Below are positions 24,701-33,319 of a stretch of 64,000 nucleotides of DNA, in pieces. The stretch is taken from NCBI GenBank assembly GCA_026419785.1, contig JAODTK010001110.1, positions 124,001 to 188,000 on the forward strand. Direction: 5' to 3'. The position numbers and the translations under genes were made by a program. The notes under the pieces are model-generated. The model had not been told where the DNA came from. It ran no database searches and saw nothing but the letters and a program-made list of their open reading frames with translations. Source of the stretch: Sclerodactyla briareus (taxonomy: Eukaryota; Echinodermata; Holothuroidea; Dendrochirotida; Sclerodactylidae). Numbering within the stretch: the stretch's first letter is position 1; the number at the start of each line of letters is the position of its first letter.

Positions 24701-27700
24701 TCCCATGCCAGATTCCACGAACCAGGGGCCCTTTCTTTTGAAAAGTTCCCCTGGACTCTAAACCTTATTTCGATCCTGCTCCAGAGACACCATGCGCAAT
24801 GGCAGTACACCATATTCATTTGGATAACCTAGTCAAAGATTGAACCCCAAGTTGGATACCATACTGAACAAATGTTCAGACCACCACAGAGAAATGATCT
24901 GGCCCTGTGAATCCATGCTGAGCTCGAGGATTGCCTCACCTAAATCAACTCCCTGCAGTCTCTCAGCGAGGCTCTCATCTTCATCTTCTGAGTTTCCATC
25001 GTTGTCGTCATCACTGTCTGCAGGGTGACTCTCCTCAAAACCGCTTCAACATCTCCTGCATTGTGTCCTTGTCTTCCTTCCTATTGGACAGAGAGGGGAA
25101 AAACAATACAGCGATTGTGGTCTGGGCTAGGCTGCCATCACTCCAGCCCTCTACCTCTAGCAGAGGGCTCAATATCAGGTGTCATGGGCTTAAAATAACT
25201 TTTCAAAATGGATTTTGAAAAGACCTCGACACGGTTTTTTCGACAGATCAAGCACAGGTCGTTTCCCAGAACAACATGGGAGGATCCCAAAATACAACCC
25301 TAAGCTTTGAATTCTGGTGAAACGGGAGATGATCGGGTGGCCGGTTGGGACATATTAGGAATTGCCAGGATGTGACTAGCTGGTCAGGAGTCGAGGATCG
25401 CAGAACACTACTTACACTTCCAATAGAATGAATAGCAGGCCATGAAGGGCAAGATCCTCAAGGCACTCTGACGGTGGTGGAAATAAGCCTGTCCACGTTG
25501 CAGTTCATGAGATGATAATACTATTGTGTCAGAGGTCATAGGGGTGCACTGGCCCTCGGACGTTGCACGATCAGTGTGTGAAACAACATCACTCAAAACT
25601 ACGCTGACAAAAACTACACATCCTACCAGCGCATAACTTTACAGATTCCTCTCCATACTTATCACACTAACATCTGGAAAGATGTGATGAATTGGTTAGA
25701 TTCCTAAAGAGTGGTGACAAATTGAAAATAGGCCATAATAATAGAGCTAGAGGGGAGAATCTTGTCTACACCCCTGAGCTTGTTCAGTGGTGAGCATGCA
25801 CACTTACAACCGTGAGAGTCAGAAGCCTCAGCTGAGTGGGGTTGCCAGTTACCAGACTGTTGCACTTTCTGCCAAATTAATTTAGGAAACAAGTTTTATT
25901 GGTTGAGAGTCTGAGATGTGATAGGATAGTTGCAAAACATGCAACATGACTTCTCTATCGGGAAATAATCGTTAACCGTTTTTCTACTTTGCAGTCAGTG
26001 CATTACGATTCAAATATTGCGCTCTGCAGAGTATTGAACTCTAACTATTAGTTGTAGTAATAATAAGAAGGACCTTTACCCCAACAAAAACAATCTAAAA
26101 TATTCACTAATGTCTGTTTACGAAGTACCACTTGTATTTGGATATATACAAGTAATACAGGGGTTTGAAATGTAAGGAGATGATAAAATTAGAAGGTACA
26201 GAGACCTTTTCTATGTTACATTATAAAAATGTGGCCAAGTCAAAAGACATACTTCTTCCTTATTTATAAATAATATAGTTTGGTTCACAAGATTGTCTAC
26301 TTGGGCAAACTGTTACACTCATCACTTACTTGAACTAGGAATCAGTTGGTGAATATCCAGACTGCAGGATTAAAAGGTTAAGTTTTAATTGCCCATAGAT
26401 AAGCATTTATGAATTCGAATAGGTTAGGTTTCCAAGACGGCATGTTGGTTTCTTCTCTAAGCAGGAAGATCAAATTGTGCGCCAGGTCCCAAAGTAGCAG
26501 GGAAGTTTGGTTGGGCGCAAAAAAAACTCTAACAACCGATCATCGTGCCAGTCCATACTGACGCTGTGCATCCGGCCCATCAGCTGTATCAGTATCTGGT
26601 GTTAGCACGAGGGAACGAAATGCTGTCAGGCAAGCAATGGCTTCGTCTCTGGGACAATTCGAAGAGGTAGCTAGGCTAGGCCGATGTTATAAGCCCGGCA
26701 GCTAGGCCAATGTGTGTGTGTGAAACTGCTATTTCAGACCAACTTAGGAACTTTGGAAACAATCTCCGGATCTCACGGAGGAAGTTGATAGTCTTACACT
26801 TTTTAGGAAAAAAAGTCAAAACCTATTCAAGCATGAATCCCTCGCCTGCAGCAGTTTATGTTCTTCCCAGACTATAACATACCATAAATATTGGAGTACC
26901 GTATTCATTCCGCTAATCACCCATCTCCCGTAAGCGCCGACCCACTTTTTGAAAACTCTTGTAAATATAAAGTGAATGCGCGGCCGAAAAGCCTGAAAAT
27001 ATTTTGTTTGCATGTCAGCAGTTGAGCACAGCACTATCGCTCGATTCATTTAAGTGCATAGCCATACACAAAAAAACATCGCGATAACGATGTTGTGGCC
27101 GGTGACTCGCTTAGACCTACGGTACTCAAATTCCATGGATGAATGGAGTGATTCAACAATTCACTGGATACAATGATTATAATAATTAGTTTTAGCGATT
27201 ATTTTAACAATTTCACAATAAAATTCCAGGCCGCGTCTTGCTTCGGTATCCATGCCGATCGAGGCAATGGTTACGTGGCGCCATGCAATACGTGTCCACG
27301 TACGCCTGTATTACCACGCCATTCGTAGTTTTAGCGTGTTATATGTATAGCACAGATGCATAGCATATAAACTAGTTGTGTTATGGCTGAATGAACGATC
27401 GTATTTGTGAGTTCTAGTTATAGGGAGGTGGGTGGGGAGGGGGAGGATACACTGCTTGTGGAAATAGCTAGACATTGTATGCTTCAACCTGTGCAATGTT
27501 CTGAATGTGTGTTTACGTACAAATTGTCAGGACCACAAAAAAAAAAAACCCAAACTAATACAAAACAGTTGTAAGGTTATACTCTCGTAAGCGCCCATCC
27601 TGAAACTTTGCAAGCACCCTGGGCGCTTAGCGGAATGAATACGGTTTATAATTTGTAGAGTGTTGTCAGTGTCCTAGCATTTCTTACACTTTTCCACATG

Positions 27701-30375
27701 TTCCTTTTTTTCCCCAGTCGTATAATTTGTTTTATGATATCTCTACTTCCACACTGTTCTTATCGACCATTTTGCATCTCAGAGCTGCACTGCCATGTTA
27801 TATAGGGTGCTATATAAGTTTGTTTCATTAACTCATTCCATTATTTATTATTCTGCTGGTGTGCCCTCGGACAATGCACTTTGTCTACATTAAGCCTGCC
27901 CCACCCAGATAATAACTGGGGTCCTCCAAGACATCTGCGTTCAGCCCTGCACCTGAAATGGTAGCAACTTGGATGGCAGGGGGTGTACTCCATCCTATAG
28001 CCAGGTAACATCTGGATCGAATATGCCTTGACATTGTCTGTGATGTAAGAAGGCACTACACATAAGCACTTCATAGATGTTATATACCAAGAGTCAGTTT
28101 TTAGGATTTTACCCACCTGACGTCAGACTCTCTCAATGCTTGCATGAAATTCTCCTTGTAGAAGCTCTCAGAGCAGTCGGAATGTTTCTCGTCCCTGTAG
28201 CAATGCGATGAGCAGTAGGGGATGTTGCAGCGAGGACATGTGTACCTTGAGGACTGCTTCAGACAACTGCAAGGGGGAGAAAGAAGAGAATTAACATTCA
28301 CCATCCCTCTATATTAGTGAGTTTCATTAGTGGCAATTGAAACCTCCTGGTTACGGTGTGTTCCTCCGCCTAATAGGGATGACCTAAATTGAATCAACCT
28401 CAATAAATATGTTTGAGAGGTCACTAAATTTTCTAAATTATTTCCACTCCTGGGCAGGAGCAGCAATTTATCTGAATATTGGGGTCAGGGGAGGGGGGTG
28501 CATAACCCCGAATTCTGAGAAAGTTTCCATGTGAACGGGAAATTCCATACAGACATGTATTTGAGAAAATGTCCCCCCCTCACCCCTCAGGCCCCCATGG
28601 TTCTACGGAGTGGTCTATCTAATTTTGAGGTATGTTTCAGAATTGCATTATTGTTTTTTCAATTCAAATTACAATTCTCAGATATAAGCCTACTTACTCT
28701 TAAAATCCAAAATAATATCTGTATCTGCATCCGCGAAACTATATCAGTGTTTCATAATGAGATTAAGTCAAGAGCCACTCCAGGTTGAGCATTTCTTACA
28801 TATATCAAAGTCTCAGTCATCATGTTGTGTCACACCTGCCATGATAATTAGGGCTGGACTTTACTGAAAGCCCCACGGCCATGACCGTTGTATTTTGGGT
28901 GATGGCCTCAGTGCCCTAAAATAATGCCCTTCTTTCAAGGCCATTTGGCCTCCACTGCCTACCCAAAATAGCACATCGAACGTAATACATTTTCTCTTCT
29001 TGGCCTTGCTTCCCTGACAGTTTTAATGACGTGCCCTTGAAATTGTTTTGAGCAACCTAGCAGAAATGAAATCAGGACCAGTAGCTTTTTTGATCTGCAG
29101 ATTTGAGATGAGCTTATAGACTTCATTGAAAGTAACAGTGATATCAGAATGGTAGAATGGGGGGAGGGACCCTTGTCTGGAATTTGTTTATCACTATTAC
29201 TGAAGATAGAAGTGAAGTAGTTATTCATCAAACTTGCTTTAACTTTGGCATCATGATGGTGTTACCCTGATGTTTAAGGGGAGGGATGCCATACTGGTCC
29301 TTCTCTTACTTTTCACAAATTTAAACAATTTTTTCTTATTGTCTGTATCAGAACCTTGAGTATCAAACAGGGTATTTATGTCTTCCATAGGAATTTTGAT
29401 CGATCATCAAACAAATTTGCAATAGCCTACATAATGTGGGAACTCACTCTGCTCTACCCCTTTTCAAGTAGAGCATCAAAGTTCATCCTCGTTTATGGAT
29501 TTTCTTTTAAGAAAACTATTTATCCGTGGGTAACTATATTTACCGGAGATAACCTTGGATGGGATAAAAAAAAATTGGGCTTCCAGTCGAGGAACGATTG
29601 AATGTCTGCAAAATTTTCATTCAGCGACCTGGAATGAGATTTTATGCCAGAGTCCCTGGCAAAATTTATAGTAGCCCAGTTTCAGACCATCAAGGTCAGC
29701 CTTGCTCCATTGAAGAAATTTCCTTAGGGGTTTTCTACTGATTGGAATCAATAAGCGACATGTTGTGGGTGGCAGATATATGTGCCCAGTTAATCTCACA
29801 ACTGGCGGTCGTCAACAATTTTAGCGGCTTGGATAGTGTTTCCAAAACGCCAAGAGAATTCTGCCGCCCCCGAGTATACGGTCTTTACTAATTACACGAT
29901 AGTCAGGAGGTTAGACTTGTTGGTCGTGGATGCTGTCACACAGTTTGGTCTGGGGGAGTCATTCAAGAAAAGTATGCAGTGGCTTCATTTGAGTCAAAAA
30001 AATCAGATTCCAATTCGAATTTTCTGCAAATTTTATGTGACGTAGAATAACAAGAATGAAATATAAGGCCTTATTGGCGATAAACCCCACAAATGAGTGG
30101 AATACCGTGATTTTTCTGGCTCGGTCCATTGACTCACTAAATGAAGCATAGCTTAGGCCGAACGTTGAGTCAACGTAACTTGTTAGGCTGGAGTACAAAG
30201 ACAAGCTTGTGGTTTTGGTGCTTTGAGCACGATCTCAAGCATTTGATCTCTCCAAAAAATATTGGAATACCTACATCTGACACACCCCATCAAAGTCACT
30301 TGGCAAAGTTATATGCGCTTCCTCAGAATCATCATGAAAACGGACTTGACGATCATGTCCACTGGAGGCCGCCAT
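15670..30375 (-). CDS. ZNHIT2: ZNHIT2, zinc finger HIT domain protein 2, split gene (9 exons placed)
   Basis: Coding exons on the minus strand, in order, are 30275-30375, 28117-28266, 24940-25080, 23752-23876, 23282-23444, 21929(or 21945)-21999, 19198-19291, 17332-17437 and 15670-15771. Visible domains are an N-terminal zf-HIT finger (CQICLKQ, CPRCNIPYC, HCYRDEKH, C), an acidic linker ending LAERLQGVDL, the block WERLTEAERAEF with VPHWVPWW, the YSYALLMRFYNGE block, the KRKLEFHLAWAF block and a C-terminus ending KLVEEIT. Order and content match ZNHIT2 as I know it from vertebrates. Most junctions keep phase exactly; the exceptions are around the unfound interior piece and at the last junction, which is one base off. 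Known role of the family: it binds RUVBL1/2 with R2TP and helps U5 snRNP assembly. About 50-60 residues between the RFYNGE block and exon 19198-19291 were not located. Three single-base indels break the frame. Vertebrate ZNHIT2 is, to my knowledge, largely intronless, so this structure is very different. Confidence 0.9.
16070..16360. repeat. Tandem pair of ~155-bp units
   Basis: CACAGCCAC(A/C)AG..GG..GACTTCACACTRCARCCATCA.ACCATATGCTCTT.T..GTRCAATGCT.ATG occurs twice, about 16075-16195 and 16228-16352. A fragment (CACAGCCACAAGGGGT) recurs at 13078. Confidence 0.6.
16362..16649. mobile_element. MITE with CAGGGTTCCTGCAG inverted ends, complete copy
   Basis: The 14-base ends CAGGGTTCCTGCAG and CTGCAGGAACCCTG are perfect inverted repeats 288 bases apart. 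The interior carries TTCCATGAC/TTTCATGA motifs and AACAACAGCAAACAGCTGTGAG. Two further copies, 53398-53704 and 85-244, share the interior. The CAG...CTG ends and TTCCATGACTTTTCCA interior recall hAT-type non-autonomous elements found widely in aquatic animals. Confidence 0.75.
16760..16890. repeat. Poly(C)/poly(G) repeat, inverted copy at 51380-51490
   Basis: GGGGGGATATTTGATATTATGTCCCCCCC..ACATGTCCCCCATCCCCCCCATGACCGCCGCCCATGG is the inverse of CCATGGGCGTCAACAGGTGGGGGGACG..GGGGACATTCCCC..ATTGGGGGGATATATAAT at 51380-51450. The short inverted features suggest a MITE end. Confidence 0.5.
17332..17437 (-). CDS. ZNHIT2: ZNHIT2 exon (KRKLEFHLAWAF block)
   Basis: A pyrimidine-rich acceptor ending CATTACAG precedes KELFACKRKLEFHLAWAF and SFPEVFRVTAVEVQCLY. 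The basic stretch followed by L-E-F-H-L-A-W corresponds to the family's KK-x-x-FLLAW signature near the C-terminus. The donor ACA/GTAAGA is strong but leaves phase 1, while the last exon is best read in phase 0. Either an upstream donor (GAA/GTACAG) is used or one base is wrong. Confidence 0.8.
17790..17875. repeat. Retroposon 3' tail (GTAAAGCGCCTAGAGGC..ATTATTATTATTA)
   Basis: The sequence GTTTGTAAAGCGCCTAGAGGCTTTTTGCATTAGGCGCTCTATCAAGTCCCC, followed by TTATTATTATTATTAA, resembles the 3' ends of invertebrate LINE/SINE families, with a GCGCTATATAAGT-like core and a trinucleotide tail. It lies between ZNHIT2 exons. Confidence 0.5.
18395..18560. repeat. Diverged TGACCT-rich repeat unit
   Basis: GCATTCTAGACTGTTGTCATGGTCACAAGCATTTCATAGTTCAACCTCTCTTGACCATCTTTGACCCTGA, then TGTACTCCTTATGGGGAACC, matches the 12.2-12.56 kb units in motif order. 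Confidence 0.5.
19198..19291 (-). CDS. ZNHIT2: ZNHIT2 exon (GFARLRCLQD block), with a frameshift
   Basis: Acceptor TTTATTTCAG, donor AGA/GTGAGT. The first frame reads GMKEASGFARLRCLQDTTHI. After a GGGGG run a one-base change is needed, giving AFLPAAFR up to the donor in phase 0. The composition and position fit the family's helical region just before the K/R-rich block of the next exon. Without correction a stop appears right at the donor. Confidence 0.65.
19395..19780. repeat. Diverged TGACCT-rich repeat units
   Basis: AGAGTCCTGGACTT..GTGCACAAGGTTTTAAGATCTTGACCTCTGGCTGACCTTT and CTCATCATGGGAAACCCACA match the 12.2-12.56 kb units. A further partial unit follows (CATTCTGGACTGTGTCCACCAAG..CTTCGACCTCTGGGTCACC) near 19718-19770. 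Confidence 0.5.
20364..20744. mobile_element. MITE, 'CAGGGGCTATT' family, copy 1
   Basis: The ends TCAGGGTTTTA and its inverse GAACCCTGA bracket inverted copies of AAATAGCCCCTGG and CCAGGGGCTATT. The whole element could fold as a hairpin and has no coding capacity. It is related to the element at 24362-24778. Confidence 0.65.
21929..21999 (-). CDS. ZNHIT2: ZNHIT2 exon 6 (YSYALLMRFYNGE block)
   Basis: The acceptor AAATTCCCAG gives YSYALLMRFYNGEVSDFT, which matches the family's aromatic block (AYAHTL-x-LYHG in vertebrates). Two donors are possible: CAG/GTAAGT ending the exon at 21929, the stronger match, or ACT/GTAAGA ending it at 21945. The choice depends on the unlocated downstream exon. Confidence 0.82.
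23282..23444 (-). CDS. ZNHIT2: ZNHIT2 exon 5, with a frameshift
   Basis: Acceptor TTTCTCTGGCAG, donor AT/GTATCC. It reads DRELIKVVEDLKSHNTPPDQ in one frame and VPEAIKKITNDCRYL, then RNKEPSPLIINDIVNV, in the next. One base is missing near 23376-23383, where the frame jumps at GAGCCGTCCC. The second half aligns with the family stretch leading into the NV-(L/I)-(F/Y)-x-Y-A block. The two trailing bases join exon 6 to give Ile. Confidence 0.85.
23752..23876 (-). CDS. ZNHIT2: ZNHIT2 exon 4 (WERLTEAERAEF and VPWW block)
   Basis: Acceptor CCCTTTCCAG, donor CAT/GTAAGT. It encodes AIPEQIWERLTEAERAEF, then ADIMKSENLDLLVPHWVPWW. The family's conserved pattern of W-E-R-L, an acidic helix, then L-x-P-x-W-x-P-W-W is present. 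It contains 41 intact codons after a two-base split codon that completes Asp with exon 3. Confidence 0.92.
24362..24778. mobile_element. MITE, 'CAGGGGCTATT' family, copy 2
   Basis: The left end has GGGCCAGGGGCTATTAGT and the right end has its inverted counterpart ACCAGGGGCCCTTTC with AAAGTTCCCCTGG. Further AATAGCCCCTGG units lie inside. It is the same family as 20364-20744. Both sit in ZNHIT2 introns. Confidence 0.55.
24940..25080 (-). CDS. ZNHIT2: ZNHIT2 exon 3 (acidic linker), with a frameshift
   Basis: Acceptor TCCAATAG, donor GTGAGG. It reads KEDKDTMQEMLKRF, then needs one T removed from a TTTT run (25037-25040 on the plus strand), then EESHPADSDDDNDGNSEDED and LAERLQGVDL. The acidic low-complexity stretch followed by LAERLQG is typical of the family. 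With the single-base correction the exon holds exactly 46 codons and both phases fit. Confidence 0.85.
   Translation of the reverse strand, partial: EGRQGHNAGDVEAVLRRVTLQTVMTTTMETQKMKMRASLRDCRELI
26898..27645. mobile_element. Non-autonomous DNA element (MITE) in ZNHIT2 intron 2
   Basis: The ends ACCGTATTCATTCCGCTAA and TTAGCGGAATGAATACGGT are perfect 19-base inverted repeats. Similarity continues inward in a GCGCCCA-type sequence, and a CGTAAGCGCC block occurs near both ends. No transposase frame lies between them. A clear target-site duplication was not found. Confidence 0.75.
28117..28266 (-). CDS. ZNHIT2: ZNHIT2 exon 2 (core of the zf-HIT finger)
   Basis: A 150-bp exon with acceptor CCCCCTTGCAG and donor GTGGGT. 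It encodes CLKQSSRYTCPRC, then NIPYCSSHCYRDEKHSDC and SESFYKE. The zinc ligands of the treble-clef zf-HIT module are in the expected order. It starts with one base completing a codon and ends with two bases (AG), matching its neighbours. Confidence 0.92.
28960..29840 (-). mobile_element. CR1/L2-like LINE relic in ZNHIT2 intron 1
   Basis: Minus-strand frames, broken by indels, show KADLDGLKLGYYKFCQG of the endonuclease-RT linker, then MNNYFTSIFSNSD, then KKATGPDFISARLLK, the start of the reverse transcriptase domain. The downstream RT palm is absent, so this is an internal fragment. It lies in the first intron of ZNHIT2 in the same orientation as the gene. Confidence 0.75.
30275..30375 (-). 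CDS. ZNHIT2: ZNHIT2 exon 1 (start codon, first zinc-binding Cys)
   Basis: The ATG at 30375-30373 lies in AACATGGCGG, a good Kozak context. It opens 33 codons beginning MAASSGHDRQVRF and ending SDFDGVCQ, then two bases (AT) before the donor GTAGGT. Joined to exon 2, the split codon becomes Ile and rebuilds the C-x-x-C of the zf-HIT finger (CQIC). That exact phase and motif fit is the main reason for this exon and start. Confidence 0.85.
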
Positions 30376-30500
30376 GTTTTGATCTCACTGAAGTTAGCGC
30401 AATGTAGTAGCGTGCATACGGCTGTACTGTACTGTGTGATGCATATTTCATGATGTGTTACTTTTCGTAACGGCCGCGGCCAATCAGCGACGTCCATGGG
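30376..30500 (-). promoter_or_regulatory. Probable ZNHIT2 core promoter with CCAAT box
   Basis: The 125 bases before the start codon are GC- and CpG-richer than their surroundings. They contain CCAATCAG on the plus strand at 30480-30487, a good NF-Y (CCAAT) site about 105 bases upstream of the ATG, next to an ACGTC half-CRE and a CGGCCGCGGCC block. No TATA box is evident. This is the usual look of a housekeeping promoter. Confidence 0.4.
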
Positions 30501-31139
30501 CGCACATCCCGCGGAGGATGCGGGAGGATACACTCTCCACTTTTTGGCGATGCTACACAGTAATTTCTGGTTCAAAGCAGCATTCGAAATGATCCAAATA
30601 GCTGGGGAAAAATCGGGAAATGCTCCTCAAGTGAGCAAGATTGCTACACACTTTGGAGGTTAGGCTTACATAGCAGTCAGTACACGAAACTATGGACAGC
30701 AATGCATACAGGTTTTCTGCAATTCTTCCCCATATTGCCTACATTCAAACGCTGGACTTCGAAGGCCTATAACCCCCCCCCCCCCTCCCCCCTCTCTCTC
30801 TCTCTTTCACATAGATGTGCTCCACTGACGTCGTCAGAGTATGGGGGTCCGAAGAGAGTCCCCCCTCCCGAATAAAAATTTTGGCATATTTGGCAATTGC
30901 AGTGACCGGTCGGATTTTTCGAAAGGTAGCTAGCTAGCCCTGGCTCAGTTTACCCAGACATCACAGGATTTTCTTTTTCATAGGCCCCATCTTTCTTCCT
31001 ACACTGTGACTGAGCATAACGAAACTTTCTCCCGGGAATTCTTACGAAGTTGCCTCCATTTCAAGCATGATACGATAAGGGGTCAATTCAGGCAGTGGCC
31101 GCGTAGCCGGTATTTTTTTCAGTGTGGGAGCGCTAGGGT

Positions 31140-31590
31140 AGGCCGGGCCCTACTGGATCATCTCTAGAGGCCTCACATGGAGAAGGACGTTGACGTTTTA
31201 GAGAGGGACTTGAGAAGAGCTACAAAACTTCTAGCAGTTCGGCGTCATCTGAGTTATGTATGAGAAGAGCAATTATCAGCACTACAGATTCCAGGTCTAG
31301 AAGAGCGATGGGATAGAGAAGGCCTTGTTCTTATAGGGACCTTCGAGATCCTCAAAGGAGTCGACACCATTAATATGGAGACTCAGTTTCACTTCTGTGA
31401 GAGTGTTACACAGTACACGGAAGACATAACCTCAAGCTGTTTAAACCCCGTCATACCAAAAGAATTCAGATTAGGAAGATTTTTTTTCACCAAACGTGTC
31501 ATCAACCCGTCCCCTGGGGAGTGTTTCACCAAATAGTGCAGTGGAAGCAGGACAATCGAAAACGATGAATTGTCATTCAAGGTTTTGACA
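31140..31590 (+). mobile_element. LINE 3' fragment (C-terminal RT region)
   Basis: Broken plus-strand frames read EKDVDVLERDLRRATKLLAV, then RRHLSYV, IPGLEERWDREGLVLIG, ILKGVDTINMETQFHF and FRLGRFFFTKRVIN. This is the conserved C-terminal segment after the reverse transcriptase in CR1/jockey-like LINEs. It is truncated at both ends and lies just outside ZNHIT2. Confidence 0.75.
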
Positions 31591-31639
31591 CAATAATAAA
31601 GGAACCAAAGTCTGAGTTTTTCCCCACTAATCTCTAGTA

Positions 31640-31745
31640 GTAAGAAGAGGACATGAAGCGAATATCTGAGCGAAGCGCCACCACAGGTTGGCGCGAAGCG
31701 TCCATAGTTTTTGAGAAATTAGGCCTCCGAGATGGCAGGTAATGA
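31640..31745. repeat. Fragment of the 'GAGCGAAGCGCCACC' repeat
   Basis: ATCTGAGCGAAGCGCCACCACAGGTTGGCGCGAAGCGT is nearly identical to 37791-37830 (ATCTGAGCGGAGCGCCACCACCGGTTGGCGCGAAGCGT). The inverse occurs at 52335-52372, so this is a third copy of that repeat end. Confidence 0.55.
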
Positions 31746-33319
31746 CAATTTCCCTTACCTATCTTAAGGAGCTGTTCCAGTGGCGCAGCCACAGTTCTTG
31801 GACATAAAAAAGGTGGGAATGTCATGCCATGAGAAAAAAATTGCTCAAATCTAAAAGTCGCCTAAGCCTTCTTGCAGTTCATGTTCAGTAGGTCTATTAA
31901 CGACAAAGACTACTATTGCGCGTGGAGCGGGTAAATCCAGTGCATTGAATCAGTGCATTCAGTGGCGTAACGGAAATGCTCGTTGGTGTTAGCATATCGT
32001 CACACAATTGATAAAGTTTTTATATACGGATTATGTGCGGCGCACCCATCGACAGAAAATTAAATCCGACGGGAGCGAAATGTAATGCTATTCCGATAAA
32101 TGTGAACCTTTGCACATATGCATGGGGTCACGAGGCAGAGCCTCTGTACGCTAACGCGATTTGGTGAAGTTTGAGAGGATACAGTGCAAGTATTGGCGCC
32201 GATCAATGAAGGTGAGAAGTGGCAACGATCGGTCACTACTGCATTTGATCAACCAACTGAAATACCCGATAATTTCCCCTCCAAATAAGTATCCTTGAAG
32301 ATATTGATTGGTCGTCAACATTATTCATCATGAGGAATAACTCCAGTGGGAGTAGGGGCGACGACTTTTCATGGGGGGGGGGACCCCTGCAGCTACCTTA
32401 CAAAAAATCAGAGTGGCTTCGCATGATCTAATTTCTTTAAAAAAAATTGGGCTCCGGACCAGCAGGCTTGACACTTATAGGTCTGTAGGTTAGTGGAAGT
32501 GTGCACATGACTTTGAAGATTATAATTCCTCCTGATTAGAATAGGCAAGAAAATCCAACCCGCAAACTAATTCTCAGTCAATGAGGTAATGAAAATGATG
32601 AGGACCCATTAATTAAGTCTTCATGACATCACAGGGGGAAGGAAAGAAAAGACCCACTCAGTGAAAAGTCAACGCAAAATGTAGCAAAAACTCTGTTACA
32701 CAAGAATGGTGACCGATGTTTGAATAGAAATCCACCGAATTTCTCAAGGAAAAAAATATGACGTCGGAGAGCCGATTACAGGGCACTCGTTCCGTATGAC
32801 TAATGGGCGACATCCGCAATTACTGTGTAAACCTAATAGCAAAAATACTTGGCTCCCCCGGTGTGACGTCAGTGGACCTGACCTATGAACACATAACACA
32901 AAAACAAGATGAGCGTTGGAACTTTGAACTTTGAACATCTATGTAAGTTCAAAGCGATCCACGGCAGTTGAAAAAAAAGTCAGTTTACACTTCCAACTGG
33001 CTTTGAAATTCAGATTACTCTTAGAGGAGGGGGTGGAGAGTATATCCGGCATAATGACCTAAACAGTAACACATTAAATAAACCATACTCCATTTGAGAA
33101 TTAGGTGAAACATATCATTTCTTTGAAAAAATGCAACTTCAAAAGTAGCAACGTCGGCGCTGTTGGCAATTATAAAATCCAGACCTGTACCAACCTGACT
33201 AAGTTTAGTTGAAAATCTGATAACAAACAAGTTGGACGCCTCATAAATTATTATTATTATTATTTTTTTCCTTTTTATAATTATATATTGAAAATTTGTG
33301 AACAATCAATTTTGTTAGT

